Assembly: GCA_000827325.1 (NCBI GenBank)
Contig: KN832871.1
Coordinates: 1,550,001 to 1,614,000, forward strand
Reading direction: 5' to 3'
Source: Oidiodendron maius Zn
Taxonomy: Eukaryota; Ascomycota; Leotiomycetes; Myxotrichaceae
Length of the DNA stretch: 64,000 nucleotides
Under the pieces are notes generated by a model. It saw only the letters and a list, made by a program, of their open reading frames with translations. It made no database searches and was not told the DNA's origin. Position numbers and translations under genes: made by a program. Positions 35,819-46,272 of the stretch are shown piece by piece; within the stretch, counting starts at the first letter, position 1; every line of letters begins with the position of its first letter.

Positions 35819-37676
35819 GGCGTGGGACCTCTGGGGTTTCCTCAAAGGAGGGTGGTGTGTAGAGAGACTGTGGCGAGATTTGTGCGTGGAATTGGGTGGG
35901 CGGAGGTGGTGAGGGCGGAGAAGGAGGAGGTGAGGTTGTACTCAGGTCGACACCGTGCGTATCAAACCTCCGAGCGAAGCACTGTTGACAGTCTGACGTC
36001 GATTTGTTTACATTGGTTGTTGATGGCTGAGGCATCCACTCTTCAGCGTGTCACCAGTGCATCAGGTGTGTTAATAAGAAGTTACATAATCCACCGGCTG
36101 CGCCTGCCGCCTGTGGAGGAAGAGACATTTTCAGGTGCCGAGTCCCGACGCCGTGATGATGGAAGACGCCTCCACGTGACCCGTACTCCGATCACGGGGC
36201 GCGCAATTTTACACCTCACCATTTTTTACAAGCTGTTCCGCGTTGGCACTGATGCCCCGGGCCGGACTAGACCGGAGAAGGCGAAAGCATCCAGTCGCGG
36301 CGACACGGCCAACGCAGCGCGAGAATCTCAGCGACTCAGGTGACCACGCCCCTCCAGGCCTGTGCCGCCTCCGATAGGCGTGCTGCGTGAAATCCCTTGC
36401 GGCGCCCCGAGTGCACGCACACGGTCTGGGGGGATGCGTTTTGCTGGGGGAGATGACGGAGGAAGGCGATGAAGGAGATGACCGTGGGCGCGGGGGCAGG
36501 GCGATGGTTTACGGTATGCCGCGAGCGCGTCCGGCAGCCGTTCGCCAGGCTGCACAGGGCTTGATTGGACGCCCGGGCGGATGAAACTCTGCAGAGTAAA
36601 ATCTCTGCACTGACTAGAAGGTTTGGAAGGCGTGGAAGTGTGGGGATGACCAGACGTCACGGGGCGGGAGGTACCTACTAAAGCGTAGTGGTGCTTCACC
36701 TGGTGGGTTTTGGTCTGGCATTATGCTGCGAGCCATGGCGCTTTCCATGATGGTCGAAGGTTCAATGGGAATGGGGGGGCATTTTCTGTGTCTACGGGTA
36801 CGCTGTCTACTCTGTCTATGCTGTCTATCTATTCTGTCTACTTTGTCTCCTCCCTCTTCTGCTTACTCTGCCTACACCTGTTCTCTCTTGTCTCCCTTCT
36901 CCCCTCTCCTCTCTACCTCTCCCGAAATAGCTACACGCTCCCGCCTTACCACAAGCCCCCATTTTGCGCCCATTTACCTCCCTCGTCTCCCCCCCCCCCC
37001 CCCCAAGCTTGGCTGCTGTCTGGTCCTTCGTGGCCTTACGGTGACCTCCACCCCCTGGACAGATGACCCGCTAAAGGGACTCCTCTTCTTAACCCCCCTC
37101 TTTCGTGCCAAACGGTTGTAAAGCGGAGAGGTCCCGCCGCTGCAGCAGTGAAAAAAAATTGATCTAAAAGCCCTTTCCTTTCCGGTCAGCCCCCTCGTGT
37201 TTTCATTAGGTACTCAATTCCTCCTCATTACTCTATCTTTTGCTTCCTCAATCTCTCTATCGATACTCTAATCTTCGTCCCTTCCCATTGCCCCTCTGCT
37301 CCCCCGGCCCCCAGCCAGCCTTGCCTCCAGACTGAGGTTGACAAGTGCACTACACAGCCGCCCGCTCGTCCTCGTCCAGTGCCAGGTCCGCGTCGCTGGG
37401 GCCCGTACCTGACCTGGCGGTTCTGTACCCGTCACGCAGAGCAGATCCCGTCGGCGCCCGACCCTTCCCCCCCCCGCGGCGTTGACGAAGTTGTGCATTA
37501 TCTATCTATCAGCAATCTATCTCTCTCGCCAACTCATTGCTGAGATTCGGTGGTCGGGGTCTAAAACTCCCTGTGCTGGCCCTGTGCGGGAGCAGCGGTT
37601 GCCACGCTGGGGCTGTCTGGCAGGGCAGCAGTGACTTCGACCCAACGTCGCCTGGCCGGCCCCTGGGTCACAAGCA
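35819..37676. promoter_or_regulatory. Divergent promoter region with poly-C tract
   Basis: 1.86 kb between the NuSAP-like gene and the bZIP gene. It is GC-rich near 36100-36600 and CT-rich from 36780, with CTGTCTA-type repeats near 36790-36850 and a homopolymer run of 14 C near 36990. The long CT-rich part probably is the leader of the bZIP gene. No coding region is supported. Confidence 0.4.
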
Positions 37677-39030
37677 ATGGCAGACAGTATGTCCATAGAT
37701 AAAAAGGAACCTGATCGCGAGGGCTCGGATGATTCCATGGGCTCGACGCCTGAAGCCGAGGCCGGACTCCCGCAAGACCATCAAGACCATGTAGGCCAGC
37801 CGAAGAGAAAGGGTGGCCGTAAGCCGGTAGGAATTTTTTTATTCGATTTGTAGCCCTATTGTGGTACCTGTTCATTGACTTCGCCTTAGATTTATGCTAC
37901 TTCCGAGGAGCGGAAGCAGCGGAACCGTCAGGCCCAGGCTGCCTTTAGAGAACGCCGGACAGAGTACATCAAGCAACTGGAAGAAACCATCCGCGTTCAT
38001 GAGACCAATCTGCATAACTTGCAGACCGCCCATCGGAGTGCTGCTGACGAGTGTCTCATGCTGAGGTACAAGAATTCACTCCTAGAGAGGATCTTGCTTG
38101 AGAAAGGTACCGATACCTTAGACGAGCTGTTAGTGTATCATTGGCTAATATCATCAAAGGTATCGATGTCCAGGCCGAACTGAGAGCAAAGACGGGGAGT
38201 CCACAAGTTGGTACCACGCACATGCCACAGAACATGGCCCAGCCACCAACGATGCAGCGTGCAATCATGAACCGGCACCACCAGGCCCGGCGATCGAACT
38301 CAAACATCGCTCCCAAGCTGGAGCCAGGAGTGCAGCTGCAATCGCCACAGCTACGGCCGACTCCCTCCTCGGTCTCATCGCCCACATCGAACTCCCCAGG
38401 ATTCAGTAACCCTGGGGTGATGACGCCTCCCGCCTCTGAAACGCAGGCTCAGCACCAACGGCTTCAAGGGGCCAAGGGAATACCTGCAAACCCCGCCCTA
38501 ATAACTAATCCCGGAGCTTTTGGAAATCCACTGGGACCAAAAGGTCTAGCAGGCAATACGTCAAGTAGCGGAGGGGTTACTCCTGTAGTTGCGGCGCACT
38601 ACCCCTCTCCTTTCCAAAACTATCGCAACCAGAACTTCCGGAACCACATGGACCAACTCGGTAAGTACAACCAATTCTCCAGGCGCTCTTCTCTGCAAAA
38701 GGACCATCTGGACAGGAATTAATTTGCGGCATAGAACAAGAGTACGAATCGCAAGCCGATATGGTGGAAGACCAAGACACAGCTGAGTCTGGCCCTGGGC
38801 CATATCCCGAAACGTTCCCAAATTTGCAGCAACAGACGAGTTCACAAACACTCAACCCGAATAGTCAGCAAGTCGCAGGTTTACCAATAAGTGGAACTAG
38901 CCAAAGCTTCAGCTCCGTTGCCCAACTACTGGACCCATACGATCCCATGCTCGACATGGATCCGTTTGGCCTATCTGCGAGCATGCAATTCCCGACGCAA
39001 TTTTCTTTTGATACGAGTTCTATGAGATGA
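37677..39030 (+). CDS. bZIP transcription factor, 387 aa, 4 exons
   Basis: Exons 37677-37826, 37890-38106, 38160-38660 and 38735-39030 close to 387 aa. The basic region RKQRNRQAQAAFRERRTEY has the N-x7-R pattern (NRQAQAAFR) of fungal Pap1/Yap-like and related bZIPs, followed by heptads (QLEETIRVHETNLHNLQTAH) forming the zipper. Beyond it lies a long Gln/Asn/Ser/Pro-rich C-terminal region ending with acidic-hydrophobic stretches (LLDPYDPMLDMDPF) that could activate transcription. No cysteine-rich redox domains as in Yap1 are visible, so a Yap1/NapA role is unlikely. In some fungal genomes similar proteins are labelled Fcr3-like; I do not assert this. The leader is long. Confidence 0.88.
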
Positions 39031-40241
39031 GAGAGATCAAAAAGCAACCAAAAAGTCTTTGATACCCATAAGGGCGGCACACTGCATTTACGAAAGGGGT
39101 ATTTAACATCGATCGGGGTGGGAGGACACATTTATCTGGCGTTAAATGGCCTGAGCAATATGGGCAGGCAAAGGAAGGCGCTGGCAAGCAACCGCAGGAA
39201 CCTCAAGTCTTCCATAATGGATGGAAAAGTGACAGGTTATATGGTTCATCCGGTGTTAACATTAAGGGGGTTTATATTGAGCGAGGCGGATGGACCATAG
39301 CACAGATGAACGGATGCATAACCCCCTAAAAAAATGCTGGACCATTTGGCGGTCTGGCAAGAAGGAACAAGGAAAATATTAGTCCTGCAATATGCTCTTT
39401 TGTGTACTTGCTGCCTATCTAGGCTGAGCTAACAGAGAACTGTAGCTTTGACCGGCGTCTGTGGGAGGCATCTTTTCAGCTACGGGTGTACTACATACTT
39501 CTTACCTGTACATATCACCGTGATTTTGTACCACAAAATGTAAAATCCTGAGTTCCAAGTGCCTCGCGTGCTCAAACTTGGATTGATTTGAGTGAAGTGA
39601 GATGTATAATGTCTCTCTCTGTCTTCGTGATTGGACGAAGGGCTGTTGACACAGGACTACTCCACTTCCAGCCCGCTGCAAGTCAGATATGCGACGTCAT
39701 TGCTGCTGCCTCTAGTCGAGTCTTCACGGTCTCGGCAGGTTTCCACGCTCACTCAGGTCGGCTCTCTTCCGTAAGTTGTTAGTCAGGCAGCACGGTGCCG
39801 TCTGGTCCCAAAACACGTGCATGGCCATTGTTCCCAGCTCAGTCCCTCTATTATTCCTATATCATGTCAAACTTGCATTTCCATCCGTCTGAGACTGCCC
39901 CCGACGATTCTTGCCTTACCTCTCTGAATCCTCCTTTTTCCTGCTTCAATTTCTTGGGGTTGTAGCCCTGGCGTGCGTTGGTGGGTTTTCTCTCGGCTAA
40001 GTCTACGCGGCTGATTGGAGGCGCCCCGATTTCCTCATTATTGTCGGTCAGCTTTCCACTGGCGCTCGATTCGCATCTCGATTCTCCCCAAGATAGTCCT
40101 CTTCACCTCAACCACCTTCATCGGGAGACAGCTTCCTCATCTGTAGGAGCCTGTCCATCTCGATTTTCCGTCCTACACTCCCCAAATTGTGTTCTCGATA
40201 GCACAGCCTTCTTCGGAGGCGCTTTGAAAAAGGCCGGCATC
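39031..40241. other. Intergenic region bZIP-Stm1
   Basis: 1.2 kb containing the bZIP 3' UTR and the CT-rich promoter/leader of the Stm1-like gene (from about 39880). No gene is supported. Confidence 0.4.
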
Positions 40242-41514
40242 ATGTCGACCGTCGTATCTAAGGTATGCACCCACCCCCATTGCGTTCAGACCTGTCTGCT
40301 GCCGGCGCAGGCGTCCCAGAAGCGTCATGCCTCACACAATTGAGTCCCCCATGCTGACTTGCTTTCTGTGCAGAACCTGTACGAGCTTCTCGGTATGATG
40401 AAGTCATCCCAAAGCGAGAAAATGACACGCGACTGATAGAAAATTGCGAACAGGAAACACCCACGATGAGGATTCCGACAGGGAGCCCGACCCACCGGTA
40501 AAGGTTGTCGACAAGACTCCTGCCCGGACGACCAAGCGCAATGCTGGAGGCGAGGCACCAACTTCCAAGGCTCATGTCGCTACCGATGGCAGAGGTGCTC
40601 GCCGTGGTGGACTTCAGGGCAACGAAGGAGGTACGTGCGCCCATCAAAGGAGGCCTCAACCATCGCGGGTAGTAGCACGTTTAATGGCGGCCTTTGCTGA
40701 CCCTGTCTGTAGCCTTCCGTGATCGCAATGCTGGCAGTGCCGCCAACCGAGGCAAGCCCACCGACGAGGCCGAAGGAGGTCGTCGAGGTCGGGGTGGGTA
40801 CGAAGGCCGCGGACGTGGTCGCCCCTTTGACCGACACAGCCGTAGTGTTGGAGGGTGAGACCAATGCCTACCTGTTGTTGTAACGGCTCTGCTGACATAC
40901 ATAGTGACTCCGAGAAGCAGGCCAACCACGGCTGGGGCGCGAACGAAGGCGATGCCGAACTGAAGGACGAGCAGGCTGGTGACGCTATGGCCAAGGCCGA
41001 ACAGAAGGAGGGAGAGGCTGGAGCGGCTGAACCCGAGGCCGAGCCTGAGCCAGAGGACCACAGCATCTCCTACGCCGACTACCTTAGCCAGCTCGCCGAG
41101 AAGAAGCTCCAGCTTGGTTCTGGTGTCCCCGAGGCTCGGAAGCCGAATGAGGGCACCAAGCAGGACAAGAAGTGGGCCAACGCCAAGGCCATCACCAAGG
41201 ATGATGAGGAGGACTTCGTTGCAGGCTCCGGCGGCAAGGCCAAGCGCGAGCGCGAGCGCAAGCAGAAGCAGGTCCTTGACATTGACCAGCGCTTCGTCGA
41301 GGCCCCCGAGCGCACCGGTCGGGGTGGATTCCGAGGCGGCCGTGGTCGTGGGGATGGACCCTCCCGTGGTGGCAGAGGCGATGGTGGATTCCGCGGCGGC
41401 CGTGGCCGTGGAGAGGGACCCTCCCGTGGACGTGGTGACAGACCCCGCGGAGCACCCCGAGGAGCGTCTATCAACACGAGCGACACCTCAGCCTTCCCCA
41501 GCCTGGGGTCGTAG
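40242..41514 (+). CDS. STM1: Stm1-like ribosome-associated RGG protein, 322 aa, 5 exons
   Basis: Exons 40242-40262 (21 nt), 40374-40392 (19 nt), 40454-40630, 40713-40854 and 40905-41514 give 322 aa. The N-terminal MSTVVSKNLYELLGN followed by a basic Gly/Arg region is the Stm1 N-terminal domain. A hyaluronan/mRNA-binding (SERBP1-type) middle includes ISYADYLSQLAEKK, and RGG repeats fill the tail (GGFRGGRGRG twice), ending SAFPSLGS. Yeast Stm1 and human SERBP1 occupy the mRNA channel of idle 80S ribosomes and preserve them during stress. Two consecutive micro-exons are confirmed by phase and by the conserved NLYELLGN. The RGG region holds an internal duplication of about 60 nt. Confidence 0.92.
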
Positions 41515-42387
41515 ACGTCTTGTCCACCAAACCCTATAGAACCCAGTCTTTCCGTTGGTATACTACAGCGGCAGTTTGGCCCCTGAAATGATCTGGACAA
41601 AAACTTTGAGTATGTGATAAAAGGGGATGGAAGGGGAGGGAGTGTGGTGGTATTCTAAAACAAAATGGAGCTTTTCTTAAATACATGGCGGTTGAGAAAG
41701 CTCTTACGTCTTATATTGATGAGTTGCGTCGGTCTCTCTCGCAGAATCATGTGAGTTTCCACGGACTTTTTATTATTTTTCTGTTTCTTTTCCGGTGGAG
41801 AGCTTGCATGGGATCGCAAGGTATGGGTGTTCGACTTGGCGCCTCTGGCAGTTGGGTCGGATCTCGCATTGCTTGTAATGGTAGATCAAAAAACTCCTTC
41901 AGATTAGCTAGCTGGGTAATCGAATGCAATGCACATCTACAAAACTGATGGGGATGTAGGCGAAAGAGCCCTAGCGAGTTTTCAAGGGTTATGGCCAGTG
42001 TTCACTCCCCGTACTATTATTGCAAGTGGAATCTTACATGATTCTCTGAGTTGCTCGAAGATGAGATAGATACCAAACCCCGATCCGTAAGATAATACCC
42101 AGCAAAGCCAATCTATTCTAAAATTACTTTTGCTCATAAGCCCTTATCTAGTTAACTGCAGGAGATATTACTTTCAACCAAGTAGTAGAGATCTTCAGCC
42201 TAAAAGACCTGGTTAAGCTATGGGAATAGCGTGAGGAAATTTACGACACTCCGTGATCTCTTAAGTATACTCACCCCTTTCATTTTAAATTGGGTATAAC
42301 TAACCTACTTTAAACTTTTAACCTAGCCTAGCTAAAGAAGGCACTCTATGATAATGGCTCGGAAGCATACAGTCGCATCGCGATTGA
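41515..42387. other. AT-rich island flank
   Basis: From about 41950 the composition drops to AT-rich with frequent TTAA and CTAG words, unlike the flanking genes. Apart from a candidate ORF at 41685 nothing coding is supported. Confidence 0.4.
41685..41948 (+). CDS. Candidate short ORF or orphan first exon
   Basis: The ATG at 41685 opens a frame beginning MAVEKALTSYIDELRRSLSQ, which reads like a real amphipathic N-terminus. After 22 codons a good splice donor (CAT|GTGAGT, 41751) occurs, and the reading beyond it looks non-coding (FIIFLFLFRW). No downstream acceptor gives a convincing second exon, so this may be a first exon whose gene decayed, or chance. It lies about 170 bp after the Stm1-like stop codon, possibly within its 3' UTR. 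Confidence 0.2.
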   Translation: MAVEKALTSYIDELRRSLSQNHVSFHGLFIIFLFLFRWRACMGSQGMGVRLGASGSWVGSRIACNGRSKNSFRLASWVIECNAHLQN

Positions 42388-43018
42388 TTACATGATTGTT
42401 GCTAGTATGGTGAAGTATAGGAATATTTTATCTAAGTAGTCCGAACTCTCAACCAACTGGTTTAGACTCCCCGCCAATGACTTAACTGCTGCTACCTCTT
42501 CTATACTCGAGCAGTCCAAACTCCCAACCAACGGCCCCCATGACCAAACAGCTACGATTGCTCCCACTGCCCCAGATTCAACAGGGAACGGCCAGGCCTC
42601 GACATCGGCGGGGAGGTCGCTGGTCCGCACTTCGCGAGGGTTATTGCCAAATTGGCTCACCAGTTCGGCGGTGCGGCCTAGCAATCTGAACTCTTCGATC
42701 AAGGCCTATATCAAAACGCGTCAGAATCTCGTACTAGATCGATGGCATTAGAGAATGCTTACTCGTCTAGGGTCAGTGCTTACTGGTTCACGAGTACGGC
42801 GTTCAGACTTGGAGAAGAAGGCACTATGCTTAAACACTCTGCAAGAATTACAGTCTCGAGCAGAACAGCAGAATTTGCAATGCTGAAATGATCAGCTTCA
42901 GGACCCATTGAGGATGTGTGTGAAAGCCACGAGAGCACTTACACCGCCATAAGGCTTTCTCTGGTATTCATCATAATCACATCGAGGGCGCCACTTCATG
43001 CAAGTAAGACATCGTACG
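42388..43018 (-). pseudogene. Cysteine-rich protein gene, start not found (partial or decayed)
   Basis: Three minus-strand exons agree in phase: 43018-42943, 42882-42763 and 42705-42388, with GT-AG introns between them and an acceptor before the first. The reading gives RCLTCMKWRPRCDYDEYQRK, PYGG, then HCKFCCSARDCNSCRVFKHS, and a longer non-cysteine tail (ALIEEFRLLGRTAELVSQFG ...). Two clusters of paired cysteines suggest zinc binding, reminiscent of small fungal Cys-rich proteins; it is not a standard Zn2Cys6 cluster. The only nearby upstream ATG (before a GTAAGT donor at about 43068) is in the wrong phase, so no start can be given. Coding character is strong; intactness is doubtful. It sits next to transposon debris. 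Confidence 0.45.
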
Positions 43019-43109
43019 CTTAAGGTATTAAGCGTTAGCTGTGAGCAAAGTAGAGGATGGGAAACTTACTCATTGTTTTGTTATTTTTGATGCCCCTTAA
43101 CGAATACCT

Positions 43110-43720
43110 TCCCGATATTCGCAAACACTACTCTGCCTTGCACAGCATTTTGGCCCCGTGAATATCAATAGAAATGCATATACTACAGGACTTGATCTGT
43201 GCGACCTTTTCGGAGACGAGAATACCAATGTTTTTAGGTCCAATAATATCAGCGCCTATGATAAGTTTCGCAGAGAGGTCATCCACTAAGTGAATCTCTC
43301 GTGTTATATTGGCCTAGACAGGGTTGTTCTTGCCTTTTACGCTAGGGAAGAGAAGGGTAGCGACGATATACTCTATCCCCTCGACTGGCAGCCACTGCCT
43401 TCATTTAGCAGTTTTGTATGGTGATTGGATCTTGTATTCAAAGTGCAGTGTTGTATACCCGCTAGTCCCGGTTAAGCTATTACCAGACCTGGACATTCTC
43501 TCTTACAGTAATTGCTGGGGCGTTAGTATTAGAGTAATAGATTCTATTGGTGAAAACCACAGCTAAGCGAAGGCAGTGGCTGCCAGGCGAGGGGGATAGT
43601 TTACACAAGATAGAAGTGACGAGCTAGAGTCTAGACAAACTTTAAAGACGTTGGCATTTGGTGAGCACATAATGCCATGGTCGAAACACGTATCTAGTGC
43701 CAATTGTTGTAGCTAAGTTG
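43110..43720 (-). mobile_element. Fossil retroelement aspartic-protease fragment (LTR retrotransposon, Ty3/gypsy-like)
   Basis: Minus-strand translation shows a retropepsin-like active-site region near 43640 (VCLDSSSSL) and, further on near 43200-43300, a segment REIHLVDDLSAKLIIGADII typical of protease domains of fungal LTR retrotransposons. The fragment is short, broken and interrupted by a small inverted-repeat element; no terminal repeats, reverse transcriptase or integrase were found. It looks like an old relic. Exact limits are uncertain. Confidence 0.55.
43371..43601. mobile_element. MITE-like element with about 40-bp terminal inverted repeats
   Basis: The left end (43371-43410, CTCTATCCCCTCGACTGGCA then GCCACTGCC) and the reverse complement of the right end (43561-43601, AACTATCCCCCTCGCCTGGC then AGCCACTGCC) match over about 40 bp with a few differences and one extra C. 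TA dinucleotides flank both ends (43369-43370 and 43602-43603), compatible with a Tc1/mariner-type target site. The 231-bp interior has no transposase. It lies inside the fossil protease fragment and so is younger than it. Superfamily is inferred from the TA flank only. Confidence 0.65.
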
Positions 43721-43948
43721 GCTATTGAGAGAATGATGGGGCTATCTCTACAGTCGTAGTCTTTTCTACTTTAGGTTGTGGCAGGAGATTAGTGGGTTTA
43801 GTGGCCTTCGCACAGTTCCGGGTAGTGGTATTCAGGACGATGGCAGTGGGTGGCGGTTGAGTGGTTTTGCGTGTTATTGCGTGTTCATTCTAGAGATGTG
43901 CGGATAGTTTGACAACTCTACAAATATGGCTTCACATCGTCCGCCGAC
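43604..43948. other. End of the decayed island
   Basis: AT-rich sequence that includes the outer part of the fossil fragment (to about 43720) and then the 3' region of the xylulose kinase gene. No gene is supported. Confidence 0.35.
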
Positions 43949-45800
43949 TTACTTATTCCTCTCCTCGCCCGCTAGCACCCTTTTCTCCATCTCCTCAAAC
44001 GCATCCAGCACCTTCCCATACCTCTCCCACACATCCGCCCTATACCCCTCTCCAATCTTCTCCACGGCCTCGCTCTCTCTCCACCTCTCCCCAATCAACT
44101 CCTCGAAGCTCTCCCCGTCCCTCCTCTCCACCGCCCATACAGCCTTATACGCCCCGCCTAGAGCACACGCATTCCCGCCGACATCCAACCTCCATACGCC
44201 TTCCGTCCCACCTAGAACATCCCCTACCACCCGAGCGATCGCGGGGTTCAGCGAGCCGCCGCCCACTAGGTATATCCGGCGCGGCTGCGGAGGTAGGCCC
44301 TCGCTGGGACTGTGCACAAGATTCTTGGAGCGCAGACGCAGCGAGAGGATTTGAGACTCAACGATGGCGCGGGCGTCATCGATGAGGCCCCAGGGTGAGG
44401 ATGTGTCTTGCTGGGCTGCGGCTCTGAGTTTTGTCTCCTGCAGATTGGAGCCGTCAGGGGCACAATTGTAGCGCCATGTGCCTGCTCGGACATTGGGCAC
44501 GATTTCCGGCAGCGGGAAGAACAGCCCGAGTTTTGCGGGCGAGGAGAGCGTGGATTGTCCCAGGGGCGCGGTGGTGAGGGCGTGGGTGTTGAAGGTTGCC
44601 CACGGGTCGGACGATGAGGGTTTTGGGAGGGCATCGCGGATGCGTTCGCGAGCGAGACCGCCGTTTTTGTAGCAGAGCATAAACATGTAAAGTCCTGCTG
44701 TGGTGGGGTGGTTGAAGAAGTGATATGCTGGATTTGGGACGTATGCTGGGGTGGACATGAGGAAGGTGGTAGATGTCCCTAGAGAGACCATGGCGTCAAG
44801 AGGGCGGAGAGGGAGGGCTAGTATGGAGGCTGGGTTATCTCCCGTGAAGGGAGCGATGCCGCAATCTGGACTGAAGCCGTAACGTTGCACAAAATACCTG
44901 GATATCGGGCCCATGCTGCCTCCTCCATCTTCTCTGACGGTGCCGAGTTTCCCCTTGAGCGATTCGAGTCCATCGTCTCCAACCGCGAGCTTCAGCAGCG
45001 CTTTATTCCAGGTCCCCGCCTTGATGTCCCAGAGATTCATGCCGCAGACATCACTAATGTCAAATGGAGCTATGCGGCCAAGAAAGACAGAGGCGAGGAA
45101 GGATGACACCAGTGTGATGCGTGAGGTATCTCGATATACCTCTGGCCGTAGTTTATGAAAACGCATGATTTGTGGCCCTGTAAAACGCTGCATTCACGAT
45201 ATTAATATAAATCACTGGCTAAAGTAACTCACTCACATGATGTGCCTTACTTCCAGTCACTTCCGCCAAAGTCTCCTCAGATAGAAGTGCAGCATCAAAA
45301 GCGTCACATTCTTTTTGAGTACTGGCATCCTGCCAATTGGGACTGAAAGGGTGAGCGAAAGCCTCTTTGAGCTGGTCTACCAAGCTCTCTTCAGGCTTTA
45401 AGCTGCCCAGCAATTGTTCGCCAGTCGACCTCCAGTACACGCTACCGTGCTGCTGGCCTGCCCCGGAAATGCCCCTAATCCGCTCAAATGGCGTCCCTTT
45501 CTCTACCAGTCGATGGAGGACCAGGTCTACAGCCTCCAACCACATAGCTACCGGTGCATAAACCTCCCTCTCGGCCTCATTGATGAAAACGCCTTTCTTG
45601 ATTCCATACTTGGACAGGTCAGCATCGAAGTCGACCTTGGCTTCGTATACGACACTCAAATCGGATGTTATAATAATTGCTTTGTGGATGGTCAGACGTG
45701 ATGCAGGAATGGTGGGTTTAAGGAGCTATCCCGACCTACCTTTGAGCTGTTGCGTTGAGAGATCGAAGCCGAGATAGAGGGGTCCATCTTGGGTGATCAT
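43949..45800 (-). CDS. XKS1: D-xylulose kinase, 580 aa, 3 exons
   Basis: Exons 45800-45740, 45679-45237 and 45187-43949 close to 580 aa, the usual size of fungal xylulokinases. FGGY-kinase features are visible: the N-terminal nucleotide loop [23 protein letters not shown], the [16 protein letters not shown] segment, the catalytic-lobe [20 protein letters not shown], and [19 protein letters not shown] near the C-terminus. The enzyme phosphorylates D-xylulose with ATP, sending pentose catabolism (xylose, arabinose) into the pentose phosphate pathway in the cytosol. Start and the short first exon follow the conserved [15 protein letters not shown]. The family is induced by XlnR/AraR in Aspergillus; I see no strong cluster of such sites. 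Confidence 0.95.
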
Positions 45801-46272
45801 TTTTAGGCTGGGAATGATTATACACAGCAGAGGTATACCCTCCCTGTTCAGAAAAGTTCATCAGAATCGGAAGTCAAGTTGGTCTTAGGAAAAAGGATAA
45901 ATGATGGCATGGTGGGGTGACGATCGAGGCTGATTGTCCGCTCGACAGGGGGAAGCTCCCTATTTACCCGGCTAGGCCGGTGAAGAGATTCTGGATCACT
46001 GTCGCCGATGCGCGCCAATCATTTCAAAGGGCTGCCAACATTGGACAGGAGGATGTCTTTCTGTCTATCTATAGATAGCTAGGTGTACATGATTTATCAG
46101 TGGCGCACAGTACTTTCTTTGGCTTCTTAGCAGCCCAAGTCTTCCCCAAAATATCTGGATGTCCATTCCAGTTTCCGTGCAACGCCTGCGCCCGGGACCT
46201 GAAGTTAAGCATAAGCATAGTATACAACGCCAACTCCACTTAATGCTCTTATATCCTAATGGCCTCTAACAT
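45801..46272 (-). promoter_or_regulatory. Xylulose kinase promoter region with inverted CCGGC repeat
   Basis: 472 bp upstream of the kinase start and downstream of the CDF gene. At 45968-45980 lies CCGGCTAGGCCGG, two CCGGC/GCCGG arms around TAG, i.e. CCG-N7-CGG, a spacing that Zn2Cys6 regulators can use; it also contains GGCTAG, close to the XlnR core GGCTAA. Functional meaning is inference. Confidence 0.35.

Noticed and set aside
37677-39030. bZIP gene as Yap1/NapA oxidative-stress factor
   Set aside because: The basic region is similar in type, but the cysteine-rich domains required for redox sensing are absent.
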